NCBI GenBank assembly: GCA_003050645.1 | Contig: PEBX01000007.1 | Coordinates: 1-64,000 of the forward strand | Source: Candidatus Carbonibacillus altaicus | GTDB lineage: Bacteria; Bacillota; Bacilli; Thermicanales; DSM-22653 | DNA length: 64,000 nucleotides | Direction of reading: 5' to 3' | Shown: piece by piece, positions 28,102-37,753 of the stretch | Layout: every line of letters begins with the position of its first letter | How positions within the stretch are numbered: position 1 is the stretch's first letter | The notes under the pieces: model-generated | Database searches by the model: none | Seen by the model: the letters and a program-made list of their open reading frames with translations, nothing else | Told to the model about the DNA's origin: nothing | Made by a program: the position numbers and the translations under genes

Positions 28102-28771
28102 GCTCGCCGCCTCCTCTATCGTCCTGGGAAATATGTGTCTTTTTTTGCGCTAGCTGCTGAACACCGATATAGTATGCAATGATGCCTAAAAACTCCGTTG
28201 TGGGCAAGATCCCTGGCCAGGAGATATACTTCGATACAACTCCGCCAGAGCTTAAGATAACCGCTGCCAGAAGGATCGTCGCAAAGCCACTCCGTCTCGT
28301 CTGCCACCAGGAGAGCGCGGCACTCCCGATCAAAATCACGCCGCCAACAGCGGAAAGAAGCGGACTGTACAGACGGACCGAGGAGGGCATATACTCTCCG
28401 CCTACCGGTCCGACTTGCCCAAATATGGCCGAATCAACCGGTGCGATGATGAGCGTCACGAGAAAAGCGAGTGAGACGACAAATGTGTAAGCCACAAAAA
28501 GCTTACTCGCCCAGTGCCGGGTACGGGCATATAGCGTCGCACTGGCCATGTAAGCGACGAGCGAGATGGCCGGAAAGTAATAAAGTTTGTACATCCACGG
28601 ATTCCAGCCAAACGCACTGCCATAAAATTCACCGTAGGTGGCGAGGACGAACATCCATAGCGATACCGCAAACAGAATATCGTTCAGTCTTTTCGTCTGA
28701 ATGGCCCGCCTGGAAAGCGTCCAGGCAAACGCAATACTCACCAGCATGGCCAGAAGCGGAATAAACCACAT
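28079..28771 (-). CDS. Seven-helix membrane protein of unknown function
   Basis: A 230-residue integral membrane protein with seven predicted hydrophobic helices and a short charged, cytoplasmic-looking C-terminus. Notable features are two aromatic stretches ([41 protein letters not shown]) and a loop with [15 protein letters not shown] do not recognise the family. AAAGGAGGGTTCGACC precedes the ATG, and the gene overlaps glpX by 23 nt, so the two are probably co-translated. It lies where B. subtilis has murAB. Confidence 0.8.
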   Translation of the reverse strand: MWFIPLLAMLVSIAFAWTLSRRAIQTKRLNDILFAVSLWMFVLATYGEFYGSAFGWNPWMYKLYYFPAISLVAYMASATLYARTRHWASKLFVAYTFVVSLAFLVTLIIAPVDSAIFGQVGPVGGEYMPSSVRLYSPLLSAVGGVILIGSAALSWWQTRRSGFATILLAAVILSSGGVVSKYISWPGILPTTEFLGIIAYYIGVQQLAQKKTHISQDDRGGGERGAQSHP

Positions 28772-28889
28772 GGTCGAACCCTCCTTTCACGCTACAGAAA
28801 ATACAGGTTACCGACCATTTTTTATTGGCCGAGCGATAAACATTTTGTTTGAGCGCGCCTAAGTTAGAAAGTCCACGACCCGCAGCCCG

Positions 28890-29540
28890 TTAAGCCTTAT
28901 CTTGCATCTTTTCCCAGTCTGCTAAAAAGCGTTTTAAGCCGGTATCCGTCAGCGGATGCACGAGAAGTTTTTTAAGTACTTCAAACGGTATCGTGGCAAT
29001 GTGGGCCCCGATCAGCGCGGCCTGGCGAACGTGTTCGGGATGCCGAATGCTCGCGGCGATGATTTCGGTATCCATGTGATATGTTTTAAAGACGCTCACA
29101 ATCTCGGCAACGAGCGCCATCCCATCATAACCGATATCATCCAGCCGGCCGACAAACGGCGAGACATACGTCGCCCCGGCGCGCGCAGCTAAAAGCGCCT
29201 GGTTCAGGGAAAAAATAAGCGTTACATTGGTCGGAATGCCCAGCTTTTTCAGTTCGCGGACGGCAATCAACCCTTCTTCGGTCATCGGTATTTTGACGAC
29301 GATGTGCGGACCGAGCTCAAACAACCGCTTCCCTTCTTCGACCATCGCTTGGGCTTCGGTTGAGATAACTTCCGCGCTCGTCGGTCCTTCGACTATGTCC
29401 ATAATCTCTTTTAACGTCTGGTGAAAATCACGACCTTCTTTGGCGACCAGCGTCGGATTGGTCGTCACACCGCTTACGACGCCTAGGCGGGCTGCCTGGC
29501 GAATCTCCTCTACGTTTGCAGAATCAAGGAAAAGACGCAT
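28890..29540 (-). CDS. tal: Transaldolase / fructose-6-phosphate aldolase-like (short form)
   Basis: 216 residues, the short TalC/MipB-type transaldolase (B. subtilis YwjH). The Schiff-base lysine lies in [11 protein letters not shown], and [20 protein letters not shown] plus GVTTNPTL are family signatures. It could act as transaldolase in the pentose phosphate pathway; true fructose-6-phosphate aldolases have near-identical sequences. GAAAGGTGGTAGACAT precedes the ATG. Downstream of fba. Confidence 0.93.
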   Translation of the reverse strand: MRLFLDSANVEEIRQAARLGVVSGVTTNPTLVAKEGRDFHQTLKEIMDIVEGPTSAEVISTEAQAMVEEGKRLFELGPHIVVKIPMTEEGLIAVRELKKLGIPTNVTLIFSLNQALLAARAGATYVSPFVGRLDDIGYDGMALVAEIVSVFKTYHMDTEIIAASIRHPEHVRQAALIGAHIATIPFEVLKKLLVHPLTDTGLKRFLADWEKMQDKA

Positions 29541-29570
29541 ATGTCTACCACCTTTCCGGCTGGGTTATCG

Positions 29571-29620
29571 TGAAATAGGATGCGACGTTCCATCATCGGA
29601 TGGGGCCGCCATGCGGCATG
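29571..29620. repeat. Dispersed intergenic hairpin repeat, copy B
   Basis: A 50-bp segment between tal and fba beginning TGAAATAGGATGCG. It matches 1673-1721 at about 42 of 50 positions. GCCGC-CAT-GCGGC forms a perfect small hairpin. Same orientation relative to the flanking genes as copy A. Confidence 0.7.
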
Positions 29621-29646
29621 GGGAGTCTGTTCGGAATCTTAGGCGG

Positions 29647-30501
29647 TCACGCTTTTTGTGATGAACCGAACAAACGCATTTTTTGTTGAACGACTTCACG
29701 CATCGCCTCGATGGCCGGACCCAGATATTTGCGCGGATCATACAGATCCGGTTTTTCCTGTAACATCTTGCGGATGGTGCGCGTCATGGCGATCTGGTTT
29801 TCCGTGTTGACGTTAATTTTCCCTACACCTTTTTCAATCGCCAGGCGTATATCTTCATCCGGCACCCCGGACCCTCCGTGCAATACGATCGGTACGGGAA
29901 TGGCACGGGCGACTTCTTCGATCACATCAAAGCGGATGTGCGGCTTGCCTTTGTACATGCCGTGTGCCGTCCCGACAGCAATCGCCAGCACATCGACACC
30001 CGTTTCCTCATAAAAACGAATCGCTTCTTCGGGCTTGGCGATATGGGCGTCATCGTCGGCGACAGAAAGATCGTCCTCCACGCCTCCGATCGTTCCGAGC
30101 TCACCTTCGACAGAGATCCCCATAGCATGCGCTACCCGCACGATATCCCGGGTGATGCGAATGTTTTCATCGAGCGGCAAATGGGATCCGTCGAACATGA
30201 CCGATGTAAATCCGAGCCGGATGGCGTGCATCACGCTTTCAAAGCTGGATCCGTGATCAAGGTGCAGGACGACTGGAATATCACTCGCCTCGGCGGCTGC
30301 CCGGGCGAGCGCCACCACATAGCGCTCCCCCATGTACTTCATGGCGCCCTCACTGACCCCGTAAATAAACGGTGCGCGTTCACGTTCCGCAGCTTCCATA
30401 ATCGCTTTGGCAAACTCCAAGTTATTCATATTAAACTGACCAATTGCAAATTGTTCCCGTTTGGCTTGTTGGGCAAGCTCCGTCATCGGCACGAGCGGCA
30501 T
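29647..30501 (-). CDS. fba: Fructose-bisphosphate aldolase, class II
   Basis: Zinc-dependent aldolase of glycolysis/gluconeogenesis, 284 residues. Zinc ligands appear in HLDHGSSFE, in GTAHGMYKGKP and in VLHGGSGVPDE. The C-terminal NVNTENQIAMT motif is complete. It follows spo0F in the same order as B. subtilis (spo0F-fbaA-ywjH). A perfect extended -10 lies upstream. Confidence 0.97.
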   Translation of the reverse strand: MPLVPMTELAQQAKREQFAIGQFNMNNLEFAKAIMEAAERERAPFIYGVSEGAMKYMGERYVVALARAAAEASDIPVVLHLDHGSSFESVMHAIRLGFTSVMFDGSHLPLDENIRITRDIVRVAHAMGISVEGELGTIGGVEDDLSVADDDAHIAKPEEAIRFYEETGVDVLAIAVGTAHGMYKGKPHIRFDVIEEVARAIPVPIVLHGGSGVPDEDIRLAIEKGVGKINVNTENQIAMTRTIRKMLQEKPDLYDPRKYLGPAIEAMREVVQQKMRLFGSSQKA

Positions 30502-30531
30502 GAGAAGCCCTCCTTTTCATGTTCATCTTAA

Positions 30532-30540
30532 ATGATTATA
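30532..30540 (-). promoter_or_regulatory. Extended -10 promoter of fba
   Basis: Minus-strand TATAAT at 30535-30540 with TGT directly before it. No convincing -35 is seen at 17 bp. About 35 bp upstream of the fba start. Confidence 0.5.
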
Positions 30541-30615
30541 ACACATTGGGTGAAATTCATCTGTAAAACGAATGCGGTGATTAATAAAAAGAATCATTCC
30601 GGTTTTGAATGTTGT

Positions 30616-30984
30616 TCATTGATGGTTTAAATAATGACGCACGACCTGTTTGATTTCGTCGATATCAAAAGGTTTGGAAAAGAAATCCTGCACGCCTAAC
30701 CGTTTGGCTTCTTCTAGTTGCTCGACTTCCCCGTAGGCCGTCATCAAAACGACAGGGATATCCCCTCCATGCATGCGCAACTGCCTTAAAAAATCAATGC
30801 CGTTCATGCCCGGTAGCTTAATATCGAGAAGAATTAAACCGATCGTATGAGACGCATGTAAACATACAGACAGACCTTCTTCGGCATCAGCAGCCTCCAG
30901 CACCTCATATCCTTCGCGTCTAAAAATTTCTTTTAGGAGCGCGCGAATGCCCGGTTGATCATCAACGACCAAAAGCTGTTTCAT
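30616..30984 (-). CDS. spo0F: Sporulation response regulator Spo0F
   Basis: Single-domain receiver of the sporulation phosphorelay, 122 residues. Phospho-acceptor Asp54 (LLDIKLPG), acidic Asp8-Asp9, Thr82 and Lys104 fall at the same numbers as in B. subtilis Spo0F, and the adjacent DDQPGIR retains the family glutamine. There is no output domain. Its place between pyrG and fba is the classical one. Its kinase and phosphotransferase partners are not encoded adjacently. A kinase-like protein with a degenerate ATPase lies 15 kb away. Confidence 0.95.
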   Translation of the reverse strand: MKQLLVVDDQPGIRALLKEIFRREGYEVLEAADAEEGLSVCLHASHTIGLILLDIKLPGMNGIDFLRQLRMHGGDIPVVLMTAYGEVEQLEEAKRLGVQDFFSKPFDIDEIKQVVRHYLNHQ

Positions 30985-31032
30985 GCCCTTCCCCCCTGCT
31001 GTCCTAACAGATCAAGCCGTTGATACAGTATA

Positions 31033-31075
31033 TGTCGATAGAACAACGAAACGAAATGTACTTAATCGTATTATA
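31033..31075 (-). promoter_or_regulatory. Promoter -10 and possible Spo0A box upstream of spo0F
   Basis: Minus-strand TATAAT at 31070-31075 lies about 86 bp upstream of spo0F. TGTCGAT (31033-31039) matches six of seven bases of the Spo0A box TGTCGAA and would lie in the early transcribed region. A repressing Spo0A site is possible but weakly supported. Confidence 0.4.
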
Positions 31076-31150
31076 GCCTATTTTTCATCAGCAATCATTT
31101 GCAGCCTTAAGACACGATCACATCTCCTATGGGATATCCCATTGCACCAA

Positions 31151-31180
31151 TAAAAAAGTGCGCATAGGCGCGCGCACTTT
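31151..31180 (-). terminator. Terminator of pyrG
   Basis: Minus-strand AAAGTGCGC (31172-31180) pairs with GCGCACTTT (31155-31163), followed by a T run. A strong terminator separating pyrG from spo0F. Confidence 0.9.
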
Positions 31181-31213
31181 GTTTGCTGCGGATGTTCCTC
31201 AAAAACACGAAGC

Positions 31214-32851
<1,638 letters not shown>

Positions 32852-32856
32852 TTAAG

Positions 32857-32920
32857 TAAAAATAAGAAAAGCAAAAGCACCTCGGGAAAGGCCTTTTGCT
32901 TTAGTATTCACGTAAAGCCC
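32857..32920 (-). promoter_or_regulatory. pyrG leader: GGGC start and pyrimidine-tract attenuator
   Basis: The predicted transcript begins GGGC at 32920. Further down, AGCAAAAG (32893-32900) pairs with CTTTTGCT (about 32870-32877) and is followed by T-rich sequence, a terminator. Between its arms lies the all-pyrimidine CCTTTCCC (32884-32891). In B. subtilis low CTP makes RNA polymerase stutter at GGGC, adding extra G residues that pair with such a tract and prevent termination. All parts are present here. The hairpin can also end rpoE transcripts. Confidence 0.78.
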
Positions 32921-32926
32921 ACGCCT

Positions 32927-32955
32927 ATTTTAAATCGCTCTTTTGTAAAAGTCAA
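32927..32955 (-). promoter_or_regulatory. Sigma-A promoter of pyrG
   Basis: Minus-strand TTGACT (32950-32955), 17-bp spacer, TAAAAT (32927-32932), then AGGCGT and the GGGC start. It lies just after the rpoE stop codon. Confidence 0.82.
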
Positions 32956-32964
32956 ATGGGGCAC

Positions 32965-33519
32965 TCATGCTTCGTCAGTCGCGTCCTCGTCGACATCTTC
33001 ATCGGCAAGTGCCGCTTCATCCAGAATAGCCTCATCCTCATCCGGGAGCACCAGCGCATCTTCTTCATCAGGAAGGACGTCTTCCTCTTCATCGATGATT
33101 TCATCGACTTCCAGCGCTTCTTCATCATCGACCAAAGGAAGATCTTCGTCTTCTTCATCCAGAACATACTCATCCAGATCATCAAAAAACGCTTCATCGT
33201 CATCGAGCGAAAGCGATAAATACGCTTTATCGTCTTCATACTGTTCCGTCGTATACCAGGCTTTGAGTCCCCAGAGCCCATCGCTTAAAGAAACAAAACG
33301 GCCATCCATATTGAGGTCAGTATAAAACTTAACCAGCGCGTCATCCCATCTTTCCCGCGGAAGCCCTTTAATCTCGGCAGCCTGTTCAAACAGTTCGCGG
33401 TAAGAACGCGCTTCCCCCGCAGTTCCTTGTTCTTTTAACAGTGCATAAACGATCTCTACCAGCGCCCATTCGCGCCTATCGTCTCTGCCCTGGTCCGTAA
33501 ACGTCGTGTGGGTTGTCAC
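32965..33519 (-). CDS. rpoE: RNA polymerase delta subunit
   Basis: Delta subunit of Gram-positive RNA polymerase, increasing specificity and recycling. The 184-residue protein has the N-terminal HARE-HTH-type domain (RREWALVEIVYALLKEQG) and an unusually long C-terminal tail made almost only of Asp and Glu from about residue 105. The start is GTG at 33517-33519 after GGAAGGATGAGGATCG. The order fadE-rpoE-pyrG matches B. subtilis. Confidence 0.95.
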   Translation of the reverse strand: MTTHTTFTDQGRDDRREWALVEIVYALLKEQGTAGEARSYRELFEQAAEIKGLPRERWDDALVKFYTDLNMDGRFVSLSDGLWGLKAWYTTEQYEDDKAYLSLSLDDDEAFFDDLDEYVLDEEDEDLPLVDDEEALEVDEIIDEEEDVLPDEEDALVLPDEDEAILDEAALADEDVDEDATDEA

Positions 33520-33596
33520 CGATCCTCATCCTTCCATCAAGGCGAATCATACGTCTTCTTATCTCCGTTTTCATTGTAGACAAGAACTCAGTTTTG

Positions 33597-34232
33597 TCAA
33601 ACCTCAGCCTCCGGCAAAAGTTCGCTTAACAAAAGGCGCGTTTGCCTTTCGATATATTGTTCGAGTGTATATTTTTGCCGGAGTGCCCAGCGACGAAACG
33701 CCCACATTTCGGCCAGCACGACGATATTTTCGGCCATCAAATCGATATCCTGTGGATCGATACGGAAGACACCTTCTTCCAGACCGCGTTTTAAAATATC
33801 GGCAAACACTTTAGTGATCTCGGTCTCCTTGGCTAGGACATCGTGCATCGCTTCCCTCGTCAGCGATTTCGTCTCTTGATAGATGAGCAGCACATCATCA
33901 TCCATGGCATCGATCACTTCAACCAGGCGGCGAAAGGCAAGCTTAAGTTCTTCGTCTGCCGGGAGGGCACTTCCTAGAACGCGTTCCAGGCCTTCACGCA
34001 TACGTCGGTTAATATCATAACAGACGAGGTAAAGAATATCTTCTTTGGAAGAGATGTATTCATAGAGCGTCCCAATGCTGAACTTAGATGCCTGGGCAAT
34101 CTCGCGCGTCGTCGTTTTATGAAACCCCTTTGAAATAAAAAGATCGACAGACGCCCGGATGATTTGATCGCGCCGCTCTTCGACAAGACGCGGATCTTTT
34201 ACAAAGGTCGGAATCCCTTTTGGTCCGCTCAC
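33597..34232 (-). CDS. fadR: TetR-family regulator, FadR-like
   Basis: A 211-residue TetR-type repressor with N-terminal helix-turn-helix (FHKTTTREIAQASKFSIGTLYEYISSKEDIL region) and a ligand-binding C-terminal domain. In B. subtilis FadR represses beta-oxidation genes and is released by long-chain acyl-CoA. Support here: it is the last gene of a fatty-acid degradation cluster, and an operator matching the FadR consensus lies in front of fadF. The GTG at 34230-34232 (after AAAGGTG) is preferred; an ATG six codons upstream is possible. Confidence 0.85.
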   Translation of the reverse strand: MSGPKGIPTFVKDPRLVEERRDQIIRASVDLFISKGFHKTTTREIAQASKFSIGTLYEYISSKEDILYLVCYDINRRMREGLERVLGSALPADEELKLAFRRLVEVIDAMDDDVLLIYQETKSLTREAMHDVLAKETEITKVFADILKRGLEEGVFRIDPQDIDLMAENIVVLAEMWAFRRWALRQKYTLEQYIERQTRLLLSELLPEAEV

Positions 34233-34255
34233 GAACTTCACACCTTTCATGCTGT

Positions 34256-35404
34256 TTACGATCGCTTCGGAAAGAGATGGGAGGCGATGACGAGCCGCTG
34301 AATCTCATTCGTTCCTTCATAAATCTGGGTGATTTTGGCATCGCGCATCATGCGCTCTACCTCATAATCGCGCATATAGCCGTAACCACCGAAAATCTGC
34401 ACCGCTTCGGTCGTGACCCACATCGCCGTATCGCTGGCAAAGAGTTTAGCTTGAGAGGCAGCCATGCCATACGACCGACCCGCGTCTTTGAGCCAGGCAG
34501 CATAATACGTAAGGTAACGCGCCGCTTCGATGCGGGTGGCCATATCCGCCAATTTGAAGCGAATAGCCTCAAACTCGGCGATCGGCCGCCCGAACTGGCG
34601 GCGCTCCATGGCGTACGCTCGGGCGCGCTGGAAGGCACCTACTGCGATCCCCAGCGCTTGTGCGGCAATCCCGATCCTTCCCCCATCGAGCGTGGACATG
34701 GCAATTTTAAAGCCTTCCCCTTCTTCCCCCAGGCGATTTTGAACCGGGATGCGCACATCCTCGAACATGAGTTGGGCTGTTTCCGAGGCGCGAATGCCCA
34801 TCTTTTTTTCTTTTCTCCCGACACGGAAACCTTCTCGCTCTTTTTCCACAATAAAGGCGCTGATACCGCGATGACCGAGCGCCGGATCAGTCGTGGCAAA
34901 AACAATGATGATATCAGCGCTCATACCATTGGTGATAAACACTTTTTCGCCGTTTAAGATATACGTATCGCCCTCGCGCACAGCGCGCGTTTTCAGATGA
35001 GCAGCATCGGATCCGGCTTCCGGTTCGGTAAGTGCATAAGCCCCGAGCATGCGCCCTTCGGCCAGCGGACGTAAAAACTGTTCTTTTTGCCAGCTGTCAC
35101 CGTAGTGGTCAATCGGCCAGCTGGCAAGCGAGGTATGCGCAGATAAGACGACGGCTAAAGAGGCGTCCACTTCGGCCAGGGCCTCGACGACCATGGCGTA
35201 CGTCAGATGGTCACTCCCCGCCCCACCGTACGTTTCGGCAAAGGGAATGCCGGTCAGCCCTAATTCGGAAAGACGCTTAAACAATACCGGATCATACCGT
35301 TCTTCCTCGTCGCGCAAAGCAGCTTCTTTGGCGACCTCTTTTTGTGCAAAAGCCCGAACCATTTGTATAAGATCTTTTTGCTCTTCCGTCAGCTGAAAAT
35401 CCAT
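34256..35404 (-). CDS. acdA: Acyl-CoA dehydrogenase
   Basis: FAD enzyme catalysing the first step of beta-oxidation, 382 residues. Signatures include [12 protein letters not shown] near the substrate/FAD site, the [21 protein letters not shown] helix and the C-terminal catalytic-base region [14 protein letters not shown]. The ATG at 35402-35404 follows AAAGGGGATCCAGGC; 15 further upstream codons have no similarity. It would hand electrons to ETF and then to the FadF-type protein encoded upstream. ETF genes are not in this window. Confidence 0.95.
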   Translation of the reverse strand: MDFQLTEEQKDLIQMVRAFAQKEVAKEAALRDEEERYDPVLFKRLSELGLTGIPFAETYGGAGSDHLTYAMVVEALAEVDASLAVVLSAHTSLASWPIDHYGDSWQKEQFLRPLAEGRMLGAYALTEPEAGSDAAHLKTRAVREGDTYILNGEKVFITNGMSADIIIVFATTDPALGHRGISAFIVEKEREGFRVGRKEKKMGIRASETAQLMFEDVRIPVQNRLGEEGEGFKIAMSTLDGGRIGIAAQALGIAVGAFQRARAYAMERRQFGRPIAEFEAIRFKLADMATRIEAARYLTYYAAWLKDAGRSYGMAASQAKLFASDTAMWVTTEAVQIFGGYGYMRDYEVERMMRDAKITQIYEGTNEIQRLVIASHLFPKRS

Positions 35405-35481
35405 GCCTGGATCCCCTTTATGGTTTGTTTTTTGGTATTCCCTGCGCACGGCTTAGCCATATGTCTATGCTTTCATCTTGT

Positions 35482-36369
35482 TCATCTCGCATGATCGTCG
35501 TACACATAAAAACCCCGACCCGATTTAACGCCAAGCCGTCCAGCGGCCACGTATTGTTTTAAAAGCGGACAGGGACGATACTTCGGATCACCTAGCCCTT
35601 CGTAGAGTACATTCATAATATAAAGACACGTATCGAGTCCGATAAAGTCCGCCAGTTTGAGCGGTCCCATGGGGTGACGCATGCCTAAGGTCATGACCTG
35701 ATCGACTGCCTCAACGCTGGCCACACCTTCATATACAGCGAAGATCGCTTCATTGATCATCGGCATGAGCACGCGGTTGGAGACAAAACCCGGGAAATCA
35801 TTGACTTTGACGGGAGTCTTGCGGAGTTCGCGGGCCATGCCCATAACCTGCTCGACCACCGCTTCTGCCGTAAGCGGTGAGGCTATGACTTCGACGAGCG
35901 GCATCAAAGGTACCGGATTCATAAAATGCATGCCGATGACCCGCTCGGGGTGCGGAAGATCGCTCGCCAGTTCCGTTATCGAAATCGACGACGTATTGGA
36001 AGCCAGAATGGTCTCGGCGGGAAACCGCGCGGCGAGCTCGGAAAAAAGCGCGCGTTTGGCTTCCTTATGTTCGACGATCGCTTCTACGACCAAAGACACG
36101 CTCCTCATCTCGGCATCATCCTGAAAAGCCGCATCTAAAGAAGAAAAAAAGGAAAGCCGGGAAAGGATGTGCGCTTTATCGTCAGGAAGCGACCCTTTTT
36201 CTTGCAGTTTCCGCACACTTTCTTCAATCCGTTTCTTCCCGCGTTCTAACTGCTTTTCTTCCGTATCGACAAGGCGTACGATCCAGCCGTAAGTCGCAAG
36301 CACCTGAGCGATACCGCTTCCCATCTGTCCGGCGCCGACGACCAGTGCCTTTTTCTGAGCAGTCGACAT
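35482..36369 (-). CDS. hbd: 3-hydroxybutyryl-CoA dehydrogenase
   Basis: NAD-dependent 3-hydroxyacyl-CoA dehydrogenase, about 295 residues. It has the nucleotide loop [27 protein letters not shown] and the catalytic histidine in [15 protein letters not shown]. The ATG at 36367-36369 has GGAGG six bases upstream; an ATG two codons earlier is also possible. Next step after an enoyl-CoA hydratase, which is not encoded in the cluster. It acts with the thiolase encoded upstream. Confidence 0.96.
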   Translation of the reverse strand: MSTAQKKALVVGAGQMGSGIAQVLATYGWIVRLVDTEEKQLERGKKRIEESVRKLQEKGSLPDDKAHILSRLSFFSSLDAAFQDDAEMRSVSLVVEAIVEHKEAKRALFSELAARFPAETILASNTSSISITELASDLPHPERVIGMHFMNPVPLMPLVEVIASPLTAEAVVEQVMGMARELRKTPVKVNDFPGFVSNRVLMPMINEAIFAVYEGVASVEAVDQVMTLGMRHPMGPLKLADFIGLDTCLYIMNVLYEGLGDPKYRPCPLLKQYVAAGRLGVKSGRGFYVYDDHAR

Positions 36370-36448
36370 ACCCATCCTCCTTACTTATGTTGCGTCAGGA
36401 TTTTAAACGTGTTTGAGAAGCGAGATCTTATGATGAACAGACTTCGAT

Positions 36449-37672
36449 TTAGCGGTCATCGACTCGAATCAGGACAGCGTCCCCTTGCCCGGTACCGCTG
36501 CAGATTGCAGCGATGCCGAGCCCCCCACCGCGGCGGATGAGCGCATACGCGAGCGTCAGCACGAGGCGCGCGCCGCTCGCGCCAATCGGATGCCCCAGTG
36601 CCACCGCACCCCCGTTTATATTAAGCCGTGTTTCGATGTCATGCGATGACAAACCAAGCAGTTTGGCGGATACGAGCGGAACAGCGGCAAACGCTTCGTT
36701 GATTTCGAGAAGATCGATGTCTTCAAGCGTATAGCCCGTCTTTTGAAGCAGTTTTTGGATGGCACGGGCCGGTGCCGTGGCAATATATGGTGCTTCCTCT
36801 GCAATCATAGCATGGCCTAAAATGGTCGCGAGCTTCGGTAAGGAAAAGCGTTCCCGCGCTTCCTCGGAGGCGAGCAAAACTGCGGCGGCACCGTCGTTCA
36901 CGCCGGGCGCATTGCCAGCCGTAATCGTCCCATCGGGTTCAAACACCGGGGGAAGCTGGGCGAGCTTCTTAAGACTCGTATCGCGACGCGGACTTTCATC
37001 GTATTTCACAAGTCCCGGCCCTCCCCCTTTTTGCCCAGCGGGATCCTCTACGGGCACGATCTCTTCGTCGAAGTACCCAGCGTCTATGGCCCGGATAGCC
37101 CTCCGGTGACTTTCCAGTGCAAAGGCATCCTGAGCCGCACGATCAACCCCGTATTCTTTGGCGACGCGCGACCCGTGCACGGCCATGTGCACATCGTAAA
37201 AAGGACACATGAGGCCGTCGTTTAACATAAGGTCAACGGCACGCCGGTCGCCCATGCGCCATCCATCGCGTACGTCCAACAGGGCATGCGGAGCGCGCGA
37301 CATGTTCTCCATCCCGCCTGCCAGGATGAGCTCTGCATCCCCGGCGCGGATCATGGTCTCACCGAGAGTAATGGCGCGCATGCCCGAAGCGCACACTTTG
37401 TTGATCGTCTCTGCCGACGTATGCCAGGGAAGTCCGGCACTGCGCGCGGCCTGACGGGCAGGCACCTGACCGAGCCCGGCAGTGATCACCGTTCCCAAAA
37501 TGACATGATCGATCGCCTCTTTGAGAGCCGATGCCTGGTCTTCTTCGGGAGCCGCCTGGCGGAGGACGGCCTGCAGTGACAAGCCGCCCAGCTCGACGGC
37601 AGAGCGCCTCTTAAGCACCCCCTGAAACTTTCCAAACGGCGTGCGTTTTCCCGCCACGATGGCAATATTCAT
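36449..37672 (-). CDS. Acetyl-CoA acetyltransferase (thiolase)
   Basis: Thiolase of 407 residues, cleaving 3-ketoacyl-CoA or condensing two acetyl-CoA. The nucleophilic cysteine is in NKVCASGMRA, the catalytic histidine in ALGHPIGASGARL and the second cysteine in ICSGTGQGDA. GGGAAGGTGAAGAAAA precedes the ATG. Together with hbd and the acyl-CoA dehydrogenase it forms a beta-oxidation or C4 acyl-CoA cluster. Direction in vivo cannot be told from sequence. Confidence 0.95.
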   Translation of the reverse strand: MNIAIVAGKRTPFGKFQGVLKRRSAVELGGLSLQAVLRQAAPEEDQASALKEAIDHVILGTVITAGLGQVPARQAARSAGLPWHTSAETINKVCASGMRAITLGETMIRAGDAELILAGGMENMSRAPHALLDVRDGWRMGDRRAVDLMLNDGLMCPFYDVHMAVHGSRVAKEYGVDRAAQDAFALESHRRAIRAIDAGYFDEEIVPVEDPAGQKGGGPGLVKYDESPRRDTSLKKLAQLPPVFEPDGTITAGNAPGVNDGAAAVLLASEEARERFSLPKLATILGHAMIAEEAPYIATAPARAIQKLLQKTGYTLEDIDLLEINEAFAAVPLVSAKLLGLSSHDIETRLNINGGAVALGHPIGASGARLVLTLAYALIRRGGGLGIAAICSGTGQGDAVLIRVDDR

Positions 37673-37753
37673 TTTTCTTCACCTTCCCTCGTGGATCGCT
37701 TACAAGGCTTATCATCTCCGGATTTATGGGTAGATCGTGCGCTATCCCGGCGC

